From Marinobacter subterrani (GTDB taxonomy: Bacteria; Pseudomonadota; Gammaproteobacteria; Pseudomonadales; Oleiphilaceae), in NCBI RefSeq assembly GCF_001045555.1, contig NZ_LFBU01000001.1, forward strand, positions 2,294,001 through 2,358,000: a stretch of 64,000 nucleotides of DNA, given 5' to 3'. A model generated the notes under the pieces. It was not told the DNA's origin, made no database searches, and was given only the letters and a program-made list of their open reading frames with translations. The stretch's first letter is position 1. Each line of letters starts with the position of its first letter. Positions 35,008 through 43,635 of this stretch are shown piece by piece. Both the position numbers and the translations under genes were made by a program.

Positions 35008-35316
35008 TTACATTGCCCCCTTCTCCTCGTCGGACATCATGTCCTTTTCCATCGCTTCCTTGTCCATGTTTCCCTTCTTCATGCCATCCTTCATTTCATT
35101 GTGCATGCCGTCATCCATCATGCCTTCATCTTTCATCTCGTCAGGCATGGTGTCGGCCTGCTTTGTGTCCTTGTCCATGCCGTCGTCTTTCATGTCAGCC
35201 TGCATCATCTTCTTTTCCGCACCCATGTCGTCCTTACCCATTTCATCCGCATGGGCCGGGGCCATCATGGCCAAGGCGGTGCCAAGGGCGAGCAGTGTGG
35301 CTGTCAGGGTTTTCAT
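35008..35316 (-). CDS. Exported pentapeptide MXKDX repeat protein
   Basis: A 102-aa protein with a Sec signal peptide (LTATLLALGTALAMMAPAHA) and a mature part made almost wholly of Met, Lys, Asp and Glu in imperfect MxKDx units (EMGKDDMGAEKKMMQADMKD, EGMMDDGMHNEMKDGMKKG). This matches the pentapeptide MXKDX family. The Met- and acid-rich periplasmic tail suggests metal binding, which is inference. A GGAG-type site precedes the ATG. Confidence 0.85.
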   Translation of the reverse strand: MKTLTATLLALGTALAMMAPAHADEMGKDDMGAEKKMMQADMKDDGMDKDTKQADTMPDEMKDEGMMDDGMHNEMKDGMKKGNMDKEAMEKDMMSDEEKGAM

Positions 35317-35639
35317 TATGCATTCTCCTTATTGGAAACATTCACTGTTCGACGTCGCTGAGCCCATGGGCAACACACCGGCGGCGTCAGAATGCAGAGT
35401 GCAATGGCAAGGTCACAGGGCCGTCACGGCCCGGTCAAGACTCTATAGAGGAACAGTCACAAAACCCTCACGGCCAAGGCGCCTCGTTCTGGGCAGGCCC
35501 GAGCCTGGGCTTAATCATTTCGGTCCCGGTCTTCGTTCCTTTGCAGATCGACAGGACCCTTTAATCCGAAGGGGACTTTTCAAGCAGAGCTCTAACGTCA
35601 CTCAGCGAGTATGACCACGCTGCACCATTTCGGCTACCT
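35317..35639. other. Region without a recognisable gene
   Basis: About 320 bp upstream of the MXKDX gene. I see no convincing ORF; short direct repeats such as GTCACGGC/CTCACGGC and TCACAGGGC/TCACAAAAC occur around 35415-35475. The promoter of the MXKDX gene should lie at the left end. Confidence 0.4.
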
Positions 35640-35651
35640 CGAAAATACTGG

Positions 35652-35752
35652 ATGGAAGTATTCTTCCCCGCCACTGAACATCAGGCCATTTTGGCCGAGA
35701 AAAAGCGCCTGCTTCAGGAATACGGACTGGAGGGCATAGATCCGCTGGATAC
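35652..35752 (+). pseudogene. 5' fragment of a nucleoside 2-deoxyribosyltransferase-like gene
   Basis: MEVFFPATEHQAILAEKKRL then LQEYGLEGIDPLD is nearly the same as the start of the remnant at 14869. It breaks off at the same IDPLD point and runs into the fragment at 35777. Confidence 0.65.
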
Positions 35753-35776
35753 TGAACTGGCACTGTGCGCCAACGA

Positions 35777-35878
35777 GGCGGAATCTACAGTTCCGGTGGC
35801 CAGCTCTTCGTGGCAGAGCAGCCCGGAGAACACCGGTACTTTTCGGCCGAACTGGTCTGCGACTGGTACAAAAAATGA
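35777..35878 (+). pseudogene. Second copy of the GGQLFVAEQPGEHRYFSAEL fragment
   Basis: GGIYSSGGQLFVAEQPGEHR then YFSAELVCDWYKK and a stop, matching the fragment at 30534 except for its last codons. No start codon of its own. Confidence 0.45.
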
Positions 35879-35880
35879 CT

Positions 35881-36235
35881 TCAGGAAATCTCGGAGGAAA
35901 TCCAGGACACAAAGGCTCTGACCTTTTCGGTTCTGAACTTGGCCTCCGGGGCGACCAGATAATAGTGATACTCCGCGGGCATCGAAAAGTTGATCGGCCG
36001 GATCAGGAGACCGGCTTCCAGCATATCGGCGACCAGAGTGTGACGAACCAAAGAAATGCCACGCCCGGCAAGGACCGCTTCTACCTGCGCAGATGCCTCA
36101 TTCACGGCCAGTTTGATAGCAATGTCAGGAATATCAATGCCCAAGGCCTTCTGAAACTCGGTCCATGAGCCCTGCATATCAATGGATTCATCAAGGAGCC
36201 AAGGCACATCAGCAAGGTCAGCCGCTTCCTCCTCT
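35881..36235 (-). pseudogene. C-terminal fragment of a LysR-family regulator (GcvA-like)
   Basis: The reverse strand reads WLLDESIDMQGSWTEFQKAL, then AVNEASAQVEAVLAGRGISL, VADMLEAGLLIRPINFSMPA and EYHYYLVAPEAKFRTEKVRA. This is the last third of a LysR effector-binding domain of the GcvA type. The HTH and most of the domain are missing; the break is near 36235, inside the 5' part of the DUF1127 ORF on the other strand. Confidence 0.75.
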
Positions 36236-36427
36236 GCTCAGGCAGCCAATTACCTTCACAGCAGTAAAGCCGTTAAAAACCGTCTGATTCATAAAATCAG
36301 CCGATGGCATATGAATTGGAGGACTCGCCGACAACTTGCCTGCCTATCTGACTTCATGCTGAAAGACATCGGTATCTCGAGAATCGATGCCGAACAGGAA
36401 GCCCGAAAGCCTTTCTGGAATGAGTGA
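36182..36427 (+). CDS. DUF1127 small protein
   Basis: Up to 81 aa, ending in a DUF1127 domain (RWHMNWRTRRQLACLSDFML, KDIGISRIDAEQEARKPFWN). DUF1127 proteins are small basic proteins, in some bacteria tied to RNA or phosphate regulation. The first ~20 codons overlap the LysR fragment on the other strand, so the true start may be later. It overlaps the open frame of a second DUF1127-like gene, whose likely start is 36495. Confidence 0.65.
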   Translation: MDSSRSQGTSARSAASSSAQAANYLHSSKAVKNRLIHKISRWHMNWRTRRQLACLSDFMLKDIGISRIDAEQEARKPFWNE

Positions 36428-36494
36428 CACCTACACCTTTGCCGATGTGAGAACTGCAACTTCAAAGACGCTAAGCAAAAAAAGGGGCAAGGTT

Positions 36495-36695
36495 ATGGGC
36501 AAACACAGGGACCATGGTGAAAAGGGCTCATCCGCGACATCGTCAGAAGCGCGGACTCAAACACGCTCGACAAACCGTGCAGATCGACTCAAAACAGGCA
36601 TCTTTGCTCTTTTGAGGACATTGCAAAGCCGACGGAAAGCTAAAGAGGAGCTTCGTTGTCTCTCAGACCATATACGAAGAGACATTGGCATGTAG
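36495..36695 (+). CDS. DUF1127-like small protein
   Basis: A 66-aa basic protein starting MGKHRDHGEKGSSATSSEAR and ending ALLRTLQSRRKAKEELRCLS then DHIRRDIGM, a DUF1127-type C-terminus cut one turn short of the usual end. ATG 36495 is preceded by AAAGGGGCAAGG. It is the second of two tandem DUF1127 genes. Confidence 0.6.
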   Translation: MGKHRDHGEKGSSATSSEARTQTRSTNRADRLKTGIFALLRTLQSRRKAKEELRCLSDHIRRDIGM

Positions 36696-37007
36696 CCTCA
36701 GAATCGATCACCGGAGGGCGATCGCATTAGGGCACTCCTCCCGGCGAGTTCCGGTTAAAGCTTACCAGCGATGATCGCTGACCAGCAGTCTGACCCGACG
36801 CGGGCATCGTAATTTGATGAGAGAGTGTGAGTGAAAATCGGGCGTGGACGGATTTATGAAATACGAACACGCCATTGTGAAATTTGAGGGAGACGTTGCC
36901 ATCCTGCTCTGCAACGGCTGCGGCATAACGATCTCAGAGGGCCTGCGAATGACAGAGAAAGCCAGGTCCGAAAATGTGACCAGAATGAGTGAACCACTAC
37001 AAAAATC
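36696..37007. other. Region with a short coding-like fragment
   Basis: Forward frame 36856-36960 reads MKYEHAIVKFEGDVAILLCN then GCGITISEGLRMTEK, a paired-Cys fragment, but the frame runs on into antisense of the HigA gene, so it is at best a truncated 5' piece. Nothing else is seen. Confidence 0.35.
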
Positions 37008-37424
37008 TCAGAAAAAAAGTACCGGAGGCACTCCAAACCGCTTTCCTAGTGCTTCCATATGTTTGCGGGTCAGTTTTTTTCCTTCAGCACCGTTGAGAAT
37101 TTTGCTCACATTGCCTTTTGATCCCAGCTCCGGCAGATCCGCCACCCCAAGACCGTGTTGAGCCATCAGGGTTTTAAGTACAGCAACCCCCCTGTCCGTT
37201 GCCGCGACAGTGGCATTAAAGCCGGAAAACTCAGCAGCCTGGTCCTCCCAACGCTGAATGCTGGCAGCCAGAATCTCAATGAGCAGTTTGTTGGCGTCAT
37301 AGTCGTCCACCAACTGATCCATCATCTCCAACGCTTGCTGATAGTCATCCTGAGTCTCAATATGAGCCACGAACGGCACCTGGGCCAGCGCATCTCTTAT
37401 CTCAACAAAAGCAGGCGATAACAT
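37008..37424 (-). CDS. HigA-like antitoxin (COG5499 type), orphan
   Basis: A 138-aa protein: an N-terminal helical region (IETQDDYQQALEMMDQLVDD YD) and a C-terminal XRE-type HTH (DLPELGSKGNVSKILNGAEG, KKLTRKHMEALGKRFGVPPV LFF). This is the form of HigA antitoxins paired with HigB-type mRNA interferases. ATG 37424 has AAGGAG eight bases upstream. The gene directly upstream, where the toxin should be, is reduced to a short 3' piece, so the antitoxin is an orphan. Confidence 0.82.
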   Translation of the reverse strand: MLSPAFVEIRDALAQVPFVAHIETQDDYQQALEMMDQLVDDYDANKLLIEILAASIQRWEDQAAEFSGFNATVAATDRGVAVLKTLMAQHGLGVADLPELGSKGNVSKILNGAEGKKLTRKHMEALGKRFGVPPVLFF

Positions 37425-37427
37425 AGG

Positions 37428-37510
37428 CCTCACTCCTTTTTACGACGGTACTTGTCAGTCAGCCGGTCGTAGAAACCTGCCGGCAACGAGTCGCAGTGAA
37501 CTTCCGCAAC
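37428..37510 (-). pseudogene. 3' remnant of the presumed HigB-type toxin gene
   Basis: Just upstream of the antitoxin the reverse strand reads VAEVHCDSLPAGFYDRLTDK then YRRKKE and a stop, with the antitoxin ribosome site inside its last codons. That is the position of the toxin in higBA operons. The first three-quarters are missing. Confidence 0.5.
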
Positions 37511-37541
37511 AAAATGGAATTGGCAAAACAAGGATTGTGAT

Positions 37542-37841
37542 ATGAAAAGCCCCGCCCCGCTAATCGCTTTGACTTTTGCCTCTCTCTCGGCCTGCGCTCA
37601 AACTGACCAATACATTACTGCCGCCTATGATGGTATGAAATTCCAGGCGCCTGCCTCTCCGGTTATCGTTGGGTCATTACCGATTAGGTGCGAACAATGA
37701 CATTCTCCTGGTCAAATATTCCGACACCGTTGGCAAGCAGTACATCAGTTCTGGTACCGAAAACACCCTCGAAACCGGAGGCTGCGGATGGTCGGACTTT
37801 CTCGATTCTGAGGGCTTTCGAAGGAGGCTCGGGGACATTTA
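37542..37841 (+). pseudogene. Small lipoprotein gene with a frameshift
   Basis: The frame from ATG 37542 (MKSPAPLIALTFASLSACAQ, lipobox LSAC) runs to YDGMKFQAPASPVIVGSLP and stops soon after. A shift near 37680 continues GANNDILLVKYSDTVGKQYI, then GWSDFLDSEGFRRRLGDI and a stop. Joined, it would make a ~100-aa lipoprotein. A related 3' piece lies at 32973. Confidence 0.6.
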
Positions 37842-37857
37842 AGTTGGTGAACGCACG

Positions 37858-38274
37858 CTACGCCATTAAATCCGAAAACACCTTGGCAAAGGCCCGAAAA
37901 TCGCCGAGATGCCTGGTGCAGATGGCGTACACAATCTCCCAGTTCACATCGTCATAGTTGTGAACCATGACATTCCGGAACCCGACGGATTTGCGCATGC
38001 GAGCAGCCAGTTCGATATCGATAACGCCGGACTGGGCCAGCGCTTCAAACGCCTGCCCCATGGTTTTTGGCGCCGTGGCTTCGGCGTGCTCTGCAAGCCA
38101 GTGTGAGGCAATATCAACGCACATCTGCACGGCACGGGTGAGGTTCAGCGAGATAATATCCTGCGCATCCAGGTCAACCAGCAGAGCATCCAGGCTTTCG
38201 GGTAGTCGGGATTCCACCCGCTGAATGCACCGCCTGAGGGACTCCAGTTTCTGTGCTACGAGTTGCTCATCCAT
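37858..38274 (-). CDS. hepT: HepT-like toxin (DUF86)
   Basis: A 138-aa helical HEPN-type protein with the RX4HXY motif (RNVMVHNY) near residue 104, the catalytic motif of HepT ribonucleases. It overlaps the end of the MntA gene by 19 bp, the usual mntA-hepT order. In known pairs the MntA nucleotidyltransferase AMPylates HepT on the tyrosine near the motif and so silences it. Confidence 0.9.
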   Translation of the reverse strand: MDEQLVAQKLESLRRCIQRVESRLPESLDALLVDLDAQDIISLNLTRAVQMCVDIASHWLAEHAEATAPKTMGQAFEALAQSGVIDIELAARMRKSVGFRNVMVHNYDDVNWEIVYAICTRHLGDFRAFAKVFSDLMA

Positions 38275-38669
38275 GCCTTGCGCCGGCCTTCCAGTATGCG
38301 TTTTTGATAGGGAACAAAGTCTTCATTTTCCATGATATTGCGATAGATCAGATCGCCCCATTGGTGGCGCGTTCCGATCACCTGTACCGCAGTGCTGACA
38401 ATCTGGTCCAGTAAAGGCTGGCCCACTGTGCGCAAGTCCACCAGATCAACCGGGCGGTTGAAAGCCAGCGCAATGGCTTCTGTTATCGCAATACGCTCAT
38501 CCGCGCTGAGTTCCTTGTCCGCCTGGACGGCAACATCAATATCACTGTCTGGCCGGGCCGCACCACGGGCCATGGAGCCGAAGAGAGCGGCAAGCCGGAT
38601 GTGTGGAAAACCGGCGAGTAGCTCGCTGATTTTCTCGATATCAGGATGTTTGGTTACATCAGGTGACAT
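38256..38669 (-). CDS. mntA: MntA-type nucleotidyltransferase antitoxin
   Basis: A 137-aa minimal nucleotidyltransferase with the GSX10DXD motif (LFGSMARGAARPDSDIDVAV). A third acidic residue lies in NRPVDLVDL. This protein would add AMP groups to HepT to neutralise it. It is the first gene of the pair; the two overlap and are co-transcribed from a promoter near 38700. Confidence 0.9.
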   Translation of the reverse strand: MSPDVTKHPDIEKISELLAGFPHIRLAALFGSMARGAARPDSDIDVAVQADKELSADERIAITEAIALAFNRPVDLVDLRTVGQPLLDQIVSTAVQVIGTRHQWGDLIYRNIMENEDFVPYQKRILEGRRKAWMSNS

Positions 38670-38855
38670 GGCGCTCGCCTACGGGGTTTACGTCTTGAGT
38701 GTATCAGAAAGCGCCAAGGCGGGTGGCAAAACGACATAATAGTGAAAGGCCCCAACGTCATACACCCCCTTCCTTGGCGCAAATCAAGCGCACCTATTTA
38801 GGTACGCAAATGCCAGCCATCTATTCTTCTACTGATCCATTTTTCTAAAACCGGC

Positions 38856-38878
38856 GAAAACCGGGACAGATCGATTTT
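38856..38878 (-). repeat. CTGTCCCGGTTTT repeat, copy 3
   Basis: GAAAACCGGGACAGATCGAT lies 50-80 bp below the S41 protease stop codon. Confidence 0.7.
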
Positions 38879-38931
38879 TTAGATCTTGTAGCGTCCTTCC
38901 CAGAGGGAGCCACTGCGTTTTTCGAGGGCAT

Positions 38932-40287
38932 TCACAAAACGGGTCTGTCGACCAGCTTAATGACCCGCTCCAGCATCGGGTCTTTGCCTTCCTCGCGCCC
39001 TTTTCGGCCAAGGTACTTGAGACGGATGTGTGGCGGGATGCCGACATCTTCATATATCTCACCGTCGTAGGCCCGGTAGATTTCATTGGACAAGGTCAGG
39101 TGCCAGCCATTTGGCAGATGGCGCTCGAGCGTGTCGGAAAGGATGCCCTGGGTAGGCTCGCCAATAAGGGTGAGACGGGGATGCTGCAGCAGGGAGAGCA
39201 CGAAGATTTCTGCGGCACTGGCCGTTAGCTCGCTGGTCAGCACAAACAGGTTGCCCTGGTAAGTCTCATTGGCAGGCGTGACATAGACAGACTGCTTTCC
39301 GGTAAATCCATTGCCATGACGGGCTGACTTGGTGAAAGCCAGCCGTTTGCGATCCATCAGGTACGCTGCAAAGCGCAGTGCGACACCATCGTACCCCCCA
39401 CCATTATTGCGAAGATCGATCACCAGATTGGGGAGCTCGCCAACATCTGCCAGCACGCTCTTCATCACACTATCGACCGCACTGAGATCCGCAGCCGGTT
39501 TGCCTGACTTGCCGCTTTGGCCGGCCATGGCCCGGATGTTCAGGTAACCGATGAGGTCATTAAGGCGCCCCCACTCCACCAGCCGGTTGCCGCCATGGCT
39601 AACGGCGCTTGCGAGATAATCCTCATGGATCACGTCACGCGCCGACTCTTTGAGATCGCCCAGGTAGCTGGTGAGCTCCCGGTCATCATTGGCGTCTTCA
39701 AGTTCCTGTGTCAGCCGCCTGAAGAGCGCCGGCTGGGCACCTGCGCTGTAATGACCCCAGGGTGAATGCAGACGAATATGGCCATCCTTCAGGGGCCGTA
39801 GCATCGCAACCATGATGACAAAGAGCGTTTCCTGTGATGTGTTCGCGTTAATCTGGGGAAGATAGTCATGATGCGCCCGGTCCCAGGCCACGCCCTTGAG
39901 TTCAAACAGGGCGTATTGCTCGTGAAAGGTTCGCCAGAAAACGTCAAAGTTGTATTGCGGATCCTTTGCCCTGTGCCTGTGACTTTCAGTGACACTGGCG
40001 GGCAATCCTTTCAGGCGACGGAATCTGATGCGTGCTACGCCAGTTACCCGATGGGCACTGAACGCCTGGCCACCAGGGGATACCGCCAAATCTTCGTAAT
40101 AGTGGCCAAGTTCTTCAATACTGCCCGCATGAATCTTCAGGCAGCTGATGCTGGTTTCTTCAAAAAGGGTGTACCAATCCTCCTCGATCAGCAACACATT
40201 GCCGTAACCCCGGGAACGCCAGACCCCGTGCAGGCGCGCAAAATCAGGGCTGGAAAGAGAACTGCCACGGCGTTGGGCGGTTTTCAT
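38932..40287 (-). CDS. S41-family (C-terminal-processing type) peptidase
   Basis: A 451-aa S41 peptidase-domain protein. It opens with FARLHGVWRSRGYGNVLLIE, then the tricorn-core-like region (PQYNFDVFWRTFHEQYALFE; KDGHIRLHSPWGHYSAG). The catalytic part shows LVIDLRNNGGGYDGVALRFA and the nucleophile region VLTSELTASAAEIFVLSLL, then GEPTQGILSDTLERHLPNGW. The ATG at 40287 has GGAG six bases upstream. No signal peptide is visible, although most S41 relatives are exported; the 5' end may have been replaced. Confidence 0.85.
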   Translation of the reverse strand: MKTAQRRGSSLSSPDFARLHGVWRSRGYGNVLLIEEDWYTLFEETSISCLKIHAGSIEELGHYYEDLAVSPGGQAFSAHRVTGVARIRFRRLKGLPASVTESHRHRAKDPQYNFDVFWRTFHEQYALFELKGVAWDRAHHDYLPQINANTSQETLFVIMVAMLRPLKDGHIRLHSPWGHYSAGAQPALFRRLTQELEDANDDRELTSYLGDLKESARDVIHEDYLASAVSHGGNRLVEWGRLNDLIGYLNIRAMAGQSGKSGKPAADLSAVDSVMKSVLADVGELPNLVIDLRNNGGGYDGVALRFAAYLMDRKRLAFTKSARHGNGFTGKQSVYVTPANETYQGNLFVLTSELTASAAEIFVLSLLQHPRLTLIGEPTQGILSDTLERHLPNGWHLTLSNEIYRAYDGEIYEDVGIPPHIRLKYLGRKGREEGKDPMLERVIKLVDRPVL

Positions 40288-40320
40288 AGAGGACTCCAGG
40301 TCCACATCTGTTGTTTTCAG

Positions 40321-40482
40321 ACGTCAGGTTACAGTCCCGGGGTACCGGATGTTCAGGTTTTTATCAGGGTAGACCTCGCTGGCATCCAGCTTGCGGTAAT
40401 CCGCCCGAACCTCCTCCAGAAAAAGTTGAATAAAATTACCGCGAAAGGGCAGGCCCCAGTAATAGAGTTCGTAGTCCTGCAT
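40321..40482 (-). pseudogene. 5' fragment of a glutathione S-transferase gene
   Basis: Reverse-strand ATG 40480-40482 begins MQDYELYYWGLPFRGNFIQL then FLEEVRADYRKLDASEVYPD, the thioredoxin-like N-terminus of a GST. It stops after 53 codons, so most of the protein is missing. Confidence 0.65.
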
Positions 40483-40625
40483 TGTGACTCCCCCACTCTG
40501 ACAGTTGAGAAGATAACTGTTGTCTGGAAGTGTAGCGCACAGGAAAAGACCCGATCCGAAAGCCAGTTCTATTCAACTCAATACCGCTGGTTTAGCAACC
40601 TGATTTCAAAAGCCGCCAATGTTAG

Positions 40626-40663
40626 GGAAAACCGGGGCTGAAAATAGATCTGTCCCGGTTTTC
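40626..40663 (+). repeat. CTGTCCCGGTTTT repeat, copy 4, folded into a hairpin
   Basis: GAAAACCGG (40626) and CCGGTTTTC (40655) pair across a loop containing AAAATAGATCTGTC. A degenerate partner CAAAACCGGGACGG follows at 40680. Confidence 0.7.
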
Positions 40664-40700
40664 TGGAGTCATAATCCTAGCAAAACCGGGACGGCTCTAA

Positions 40701-40978
<278 letters not shown>

Positions 40979-41001
40979 ATTATGGAACTGACACCACAGT
41001 C

Positions 41002-41013
41002 ACTTGTTAGATT
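41002..41013 (-). other. attC-like R' box just after hamB (truncated site)
   Basis: On the coding strand of hamB the text 23 bp below the stop is ATCTAACAAGTG, matching the (G/A)YCTAACAA start of integron attC sites. The rest of a site is not found before the IS110 remnant. Weak on its own; see the fuller site at 44627. Confidence 0.3.
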
Positions 41014-41035
41014 GAGTAACAGAGTACTTCGCCAA

Positions 41036-43630
41036 CTAGTATCCAGCCTTCATCAAATGCCTTTTAAAGATGTTAGGAAGTTTATCTTTATTGATAGTAG
41101 CGAGTGCTTTTTCAGCAGAACCCCCTACCTTCTTGATCTTGCTAGCAATTGAAAGTGCAACAGATCTGTTTATTCCACAGCTCATTAGTTCTAGAACAAC
41201 AGGGTCGTAGCTGCCCATTTCAAGCATAGAATGCAAATTTAGGATGTAGGCATTCTCTTCAATTTCTTCTTCGCTCAAGAAGTACGAAACCATATCAGAC
41301 CAGAGCATAAGGTACTTAACAGAAATAAACGTTAAGTTAGTGCTGATGTGACTAGTAACTCTCCTCGCTGCCTTATCGACTTCTGCCTCATCATTAATGT
41401 TTTCTCCGATAAGATCGAGGATGAAGAATTTATGTTTTTTTCCAGCCATCCAACGATGGGCATCTCTTACAAGCCTTCCTATATTAACGTAATTGTCTTT
41501 CGCATAACCATTGTTATTGAGTTCATATTCTATATTGAAAATTTCATTGAGCCTGTCGAAAACACTCCATAGCTGAAAGTAATAACTTTTTTCCTGGAAC
41601 GTTACGTAATCCAAATCACTACCGCCTTTGGTCATGGGCTTCTTGCTAATCAGCCAATTTCCAATACCTTCGGATTGAATCGCTTCGAAAAGCTTATTTT
41701 GCAAAATAGGATCAATAAACGGATTTTTTGCTATAAGTTCCTGAGGCATAGTAATACATTTGTACATAGCCTCTAACTTTTTAGAAAAATCTTCAGCGCT
41801 TTCTATCGAAATCCCTGAGCTTGATAGAATCCTATCGAAGTGATTTCTATCAGTTCTAAAGATCGACCTTAAATATGATAGATTGCTGTAAATATCTTTA
41901 TCATCTGTCATATCACGTATCTGATCTTCTGACATATCAGCAATTTCTGATAGGTGATCTTCATTCTTCTGAAGGAAAAGGTTCGAAGATGTATCAACAG
42001 TTTTGTTTACCTCAGCTTCAAGTTTCTTGCTTCCCCATTCATCATCAACAACATCAATACAGTAGATTTCACCGTAAAGCTTTGTATTGGCTCTGCCTGC
42101 GCGACCAAGAAGATTAAGAAAATCAAAGGCCGGCATATCGTGAGAATTCACTTTAGGGCTTATGACAATGAGTCTGTCCGCTGGCAAGTTCACACCCTGT
42201 AGCAAGGTGGATGTGCAAACAATATTCTTGATAATAGACTCCGAATAGAGCTCCTCTACCTCTTGCCTTGCAATATCTGGAAGCCCTGCATGGTGATAAG
42301 CAACTCCGAGCCTGAGAGTTCGTATTAGAGAGTAATCTGGATGCACTTCTTCAGATAAGAAATCGATTAAATCTTTAACTCTAGAATCGGCTGCTTCGAT
42401 AATTTTTGGGTTCTTTAAGGCGATAATAGGAGCAATTTTGTTCGCCCATTTCTCTGCAAGATTTTTCTTCGGAGCATAATAAATATTATGGTCCTCAGGA
42501 GAAAAAATATCCGCAATAACCTCTAGCGCCTCCCCTTTATTTGTTTTAATTTTCGAATACAGGGATTTTTTCAGTTTAATCTCGCCTGATAGAGTTCGTC
42601 CAGTTGGGCTCGATATTTTGTATCTAGCAATTTTTTTGATTGGAAAAAAAGTAAGCGCTGATCGGACTTGAAACACTGGTGAAGAGAGTGTTTGATGATC
42701 AACAATAGAGATATTACAGATTTTCTTAATGCTATCTGAAAGTGAGCTTATGAATGGCCCTGCAACGACAATTTGGGTAGAAGCCCAAATAGAGATCACT
42801 CGATATAGGATGTTCTCAAATATAACTCCTCTAGAACCAGCTTCAATATTATGCACTTCATCCATGAACATCAGTTCCGGTGCTGCCACATTTTTATCTT
42901 GTAGAAGTTTCAAACATCTCTCTGGAGTTAGCACATAGATAGTAGCTAGATCATCTTTCTGATTTTCTATGTAGGTCGTATATACATGCGCTTTTTCGTG
43001 GAGCTGGCTCTTTAGTACATTGCTCACTTGGTTTATCAGTGCTTTAGTGGGTACTATGAAAACTATATTCTTTGCGCCACTTTCTACTAGCTCCAGAATA
43101 TATTTTTTTATGATGAAAGATTTACCCGCAGATGTTGGGGCCGAGATAGCTATGTTCTCTCCGGAGTTAAGGGACTCCCAGAGTTTTTTCTGAAACTCAG
43201 TGAAAAAAATCTTTGTCTCATCTGAGAATTCATGCTCTAGCAGTGCCCTGTGAGCCGCCAGCTCGAAGTTTAGTAACGTTCCATATTCGCTAAGAGTGTT
43301 ATCTTTGTGGAAGAGTTTGGGTATATGGCTGCTGGTTATCAGATTTCCAGTTCTTGATTGGAGGATATAGCATGCACGCTTGTATATTTCATTTTCTCTA
43401 TCGGTCAGATGAAGTAGCGCTCCAAACGCATTTGCCATATTGCGCTCTTTGTCATCGTCACTAAGAGCAGCTATCGAAGCAAGCCAGGTAGCTTTTTTGA
43501 TCTCTTCATTATCAAGATCAACCTGTACATTATCTGTTACTTTGTCCTCTAGAAATAGCTTTTCCAATAGCTTGTCAAAAACTCGAACAAAGTCTTCATG
43601 ATTTGCTGCCTGAGAATATATCTGCGTCAT
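41036..43630 (-). CDS. hamB: HamB, Hachiman defence helicase
   Basis: An 864-aa superfamily II helicase, AT-rich compared with the rest of the window. Walker A is APTSAGKSFIIKKYI (residues ~165-180), the DEAH-type box is LMFMDEVHNIEAGS. The second RecA domain has RTLRLGVAYHHAGLPDIARQ, CTSTLLQGVNLPADRLIVIS and LNLLGRAGRANT. The long C-terminal part is helical. Its partner, a DUF1837 protein, ends 5 bp upstream on the same strand, which defines a Hachiman system. In described systems HamB senses damaged DNA and unleashes HamA. Confidence 0.9.
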   Translation of the reverse strand: MTQIYSQAANHEDFVRVFDKLLEKLFLEDKVTDNVQVDLDNEEIKKATWLASIAALSDDDKERNMANAFGALLHLTDRENEIYKRACYILQSRTGNLITSSHIPKLFHKDNTLSEYGTLLNFELAAHRALLEHEFSDETKIFFTEFQKKLWESLNSGENIAISAPTSAGKSFIIKKYILELVESGAKNIVFIVPTKALINQVSNVLKSQLHEKAHVYTTYIENQKDDLATIYVLTPERCLKLLQDKNVAAPELMFMDEVHNIEAGSRGVIFENILYRVISIWASTQIVVAGPFISSLSDSIKKICNISIVDHQTLSSPVFQVRSALTFFPIKKIARYKISSPTGRTLSGEIKLKKSLYSKIKTNKGEALEVIADIFSPEDHNIYYAPKKNLAEKWANKIAPIIALKNPKIIEAADSRVKDLIDFLSEEVHPDYSLIRTLRLGVAYHHAGLPDIARQEVEELYSESIIKNIVCTSTLLQGVNLPADRLIVISPKVNSHDMPAFDFLNLLGRAGRANTKLYGEIYCIDVVDDEWGSKKLEAEVNKTVDTSSNLFLQKNEDHLSEIADMSEDQIRDMTDDKDIYSNLSYLRSIFRTDRNHFDRILSSSGISIESAEDFSKKLEAMYKCITMPQELIAKNPFIDPILQNKLFEAIQSEGIGNWLISKKPMTKGGSDLDYVTFQEKSYYFQLWSVFDRLNEIFNIEYELNNNGYAKDNYVNIGRLVRDAHRWMAGKKHKFFILDLIGENINDEAEVDKAARRVTSHISTNLTFISVKYLMLWSDMVSYFLSEEEIEENAYILNLHSMLEMGSYDPVVLELMSCGINRSVALSIASKIKKVGGSAEKALATINKDKLPNIFKRHLMKAGY

Positions 43631-43635
43631 ATCAT

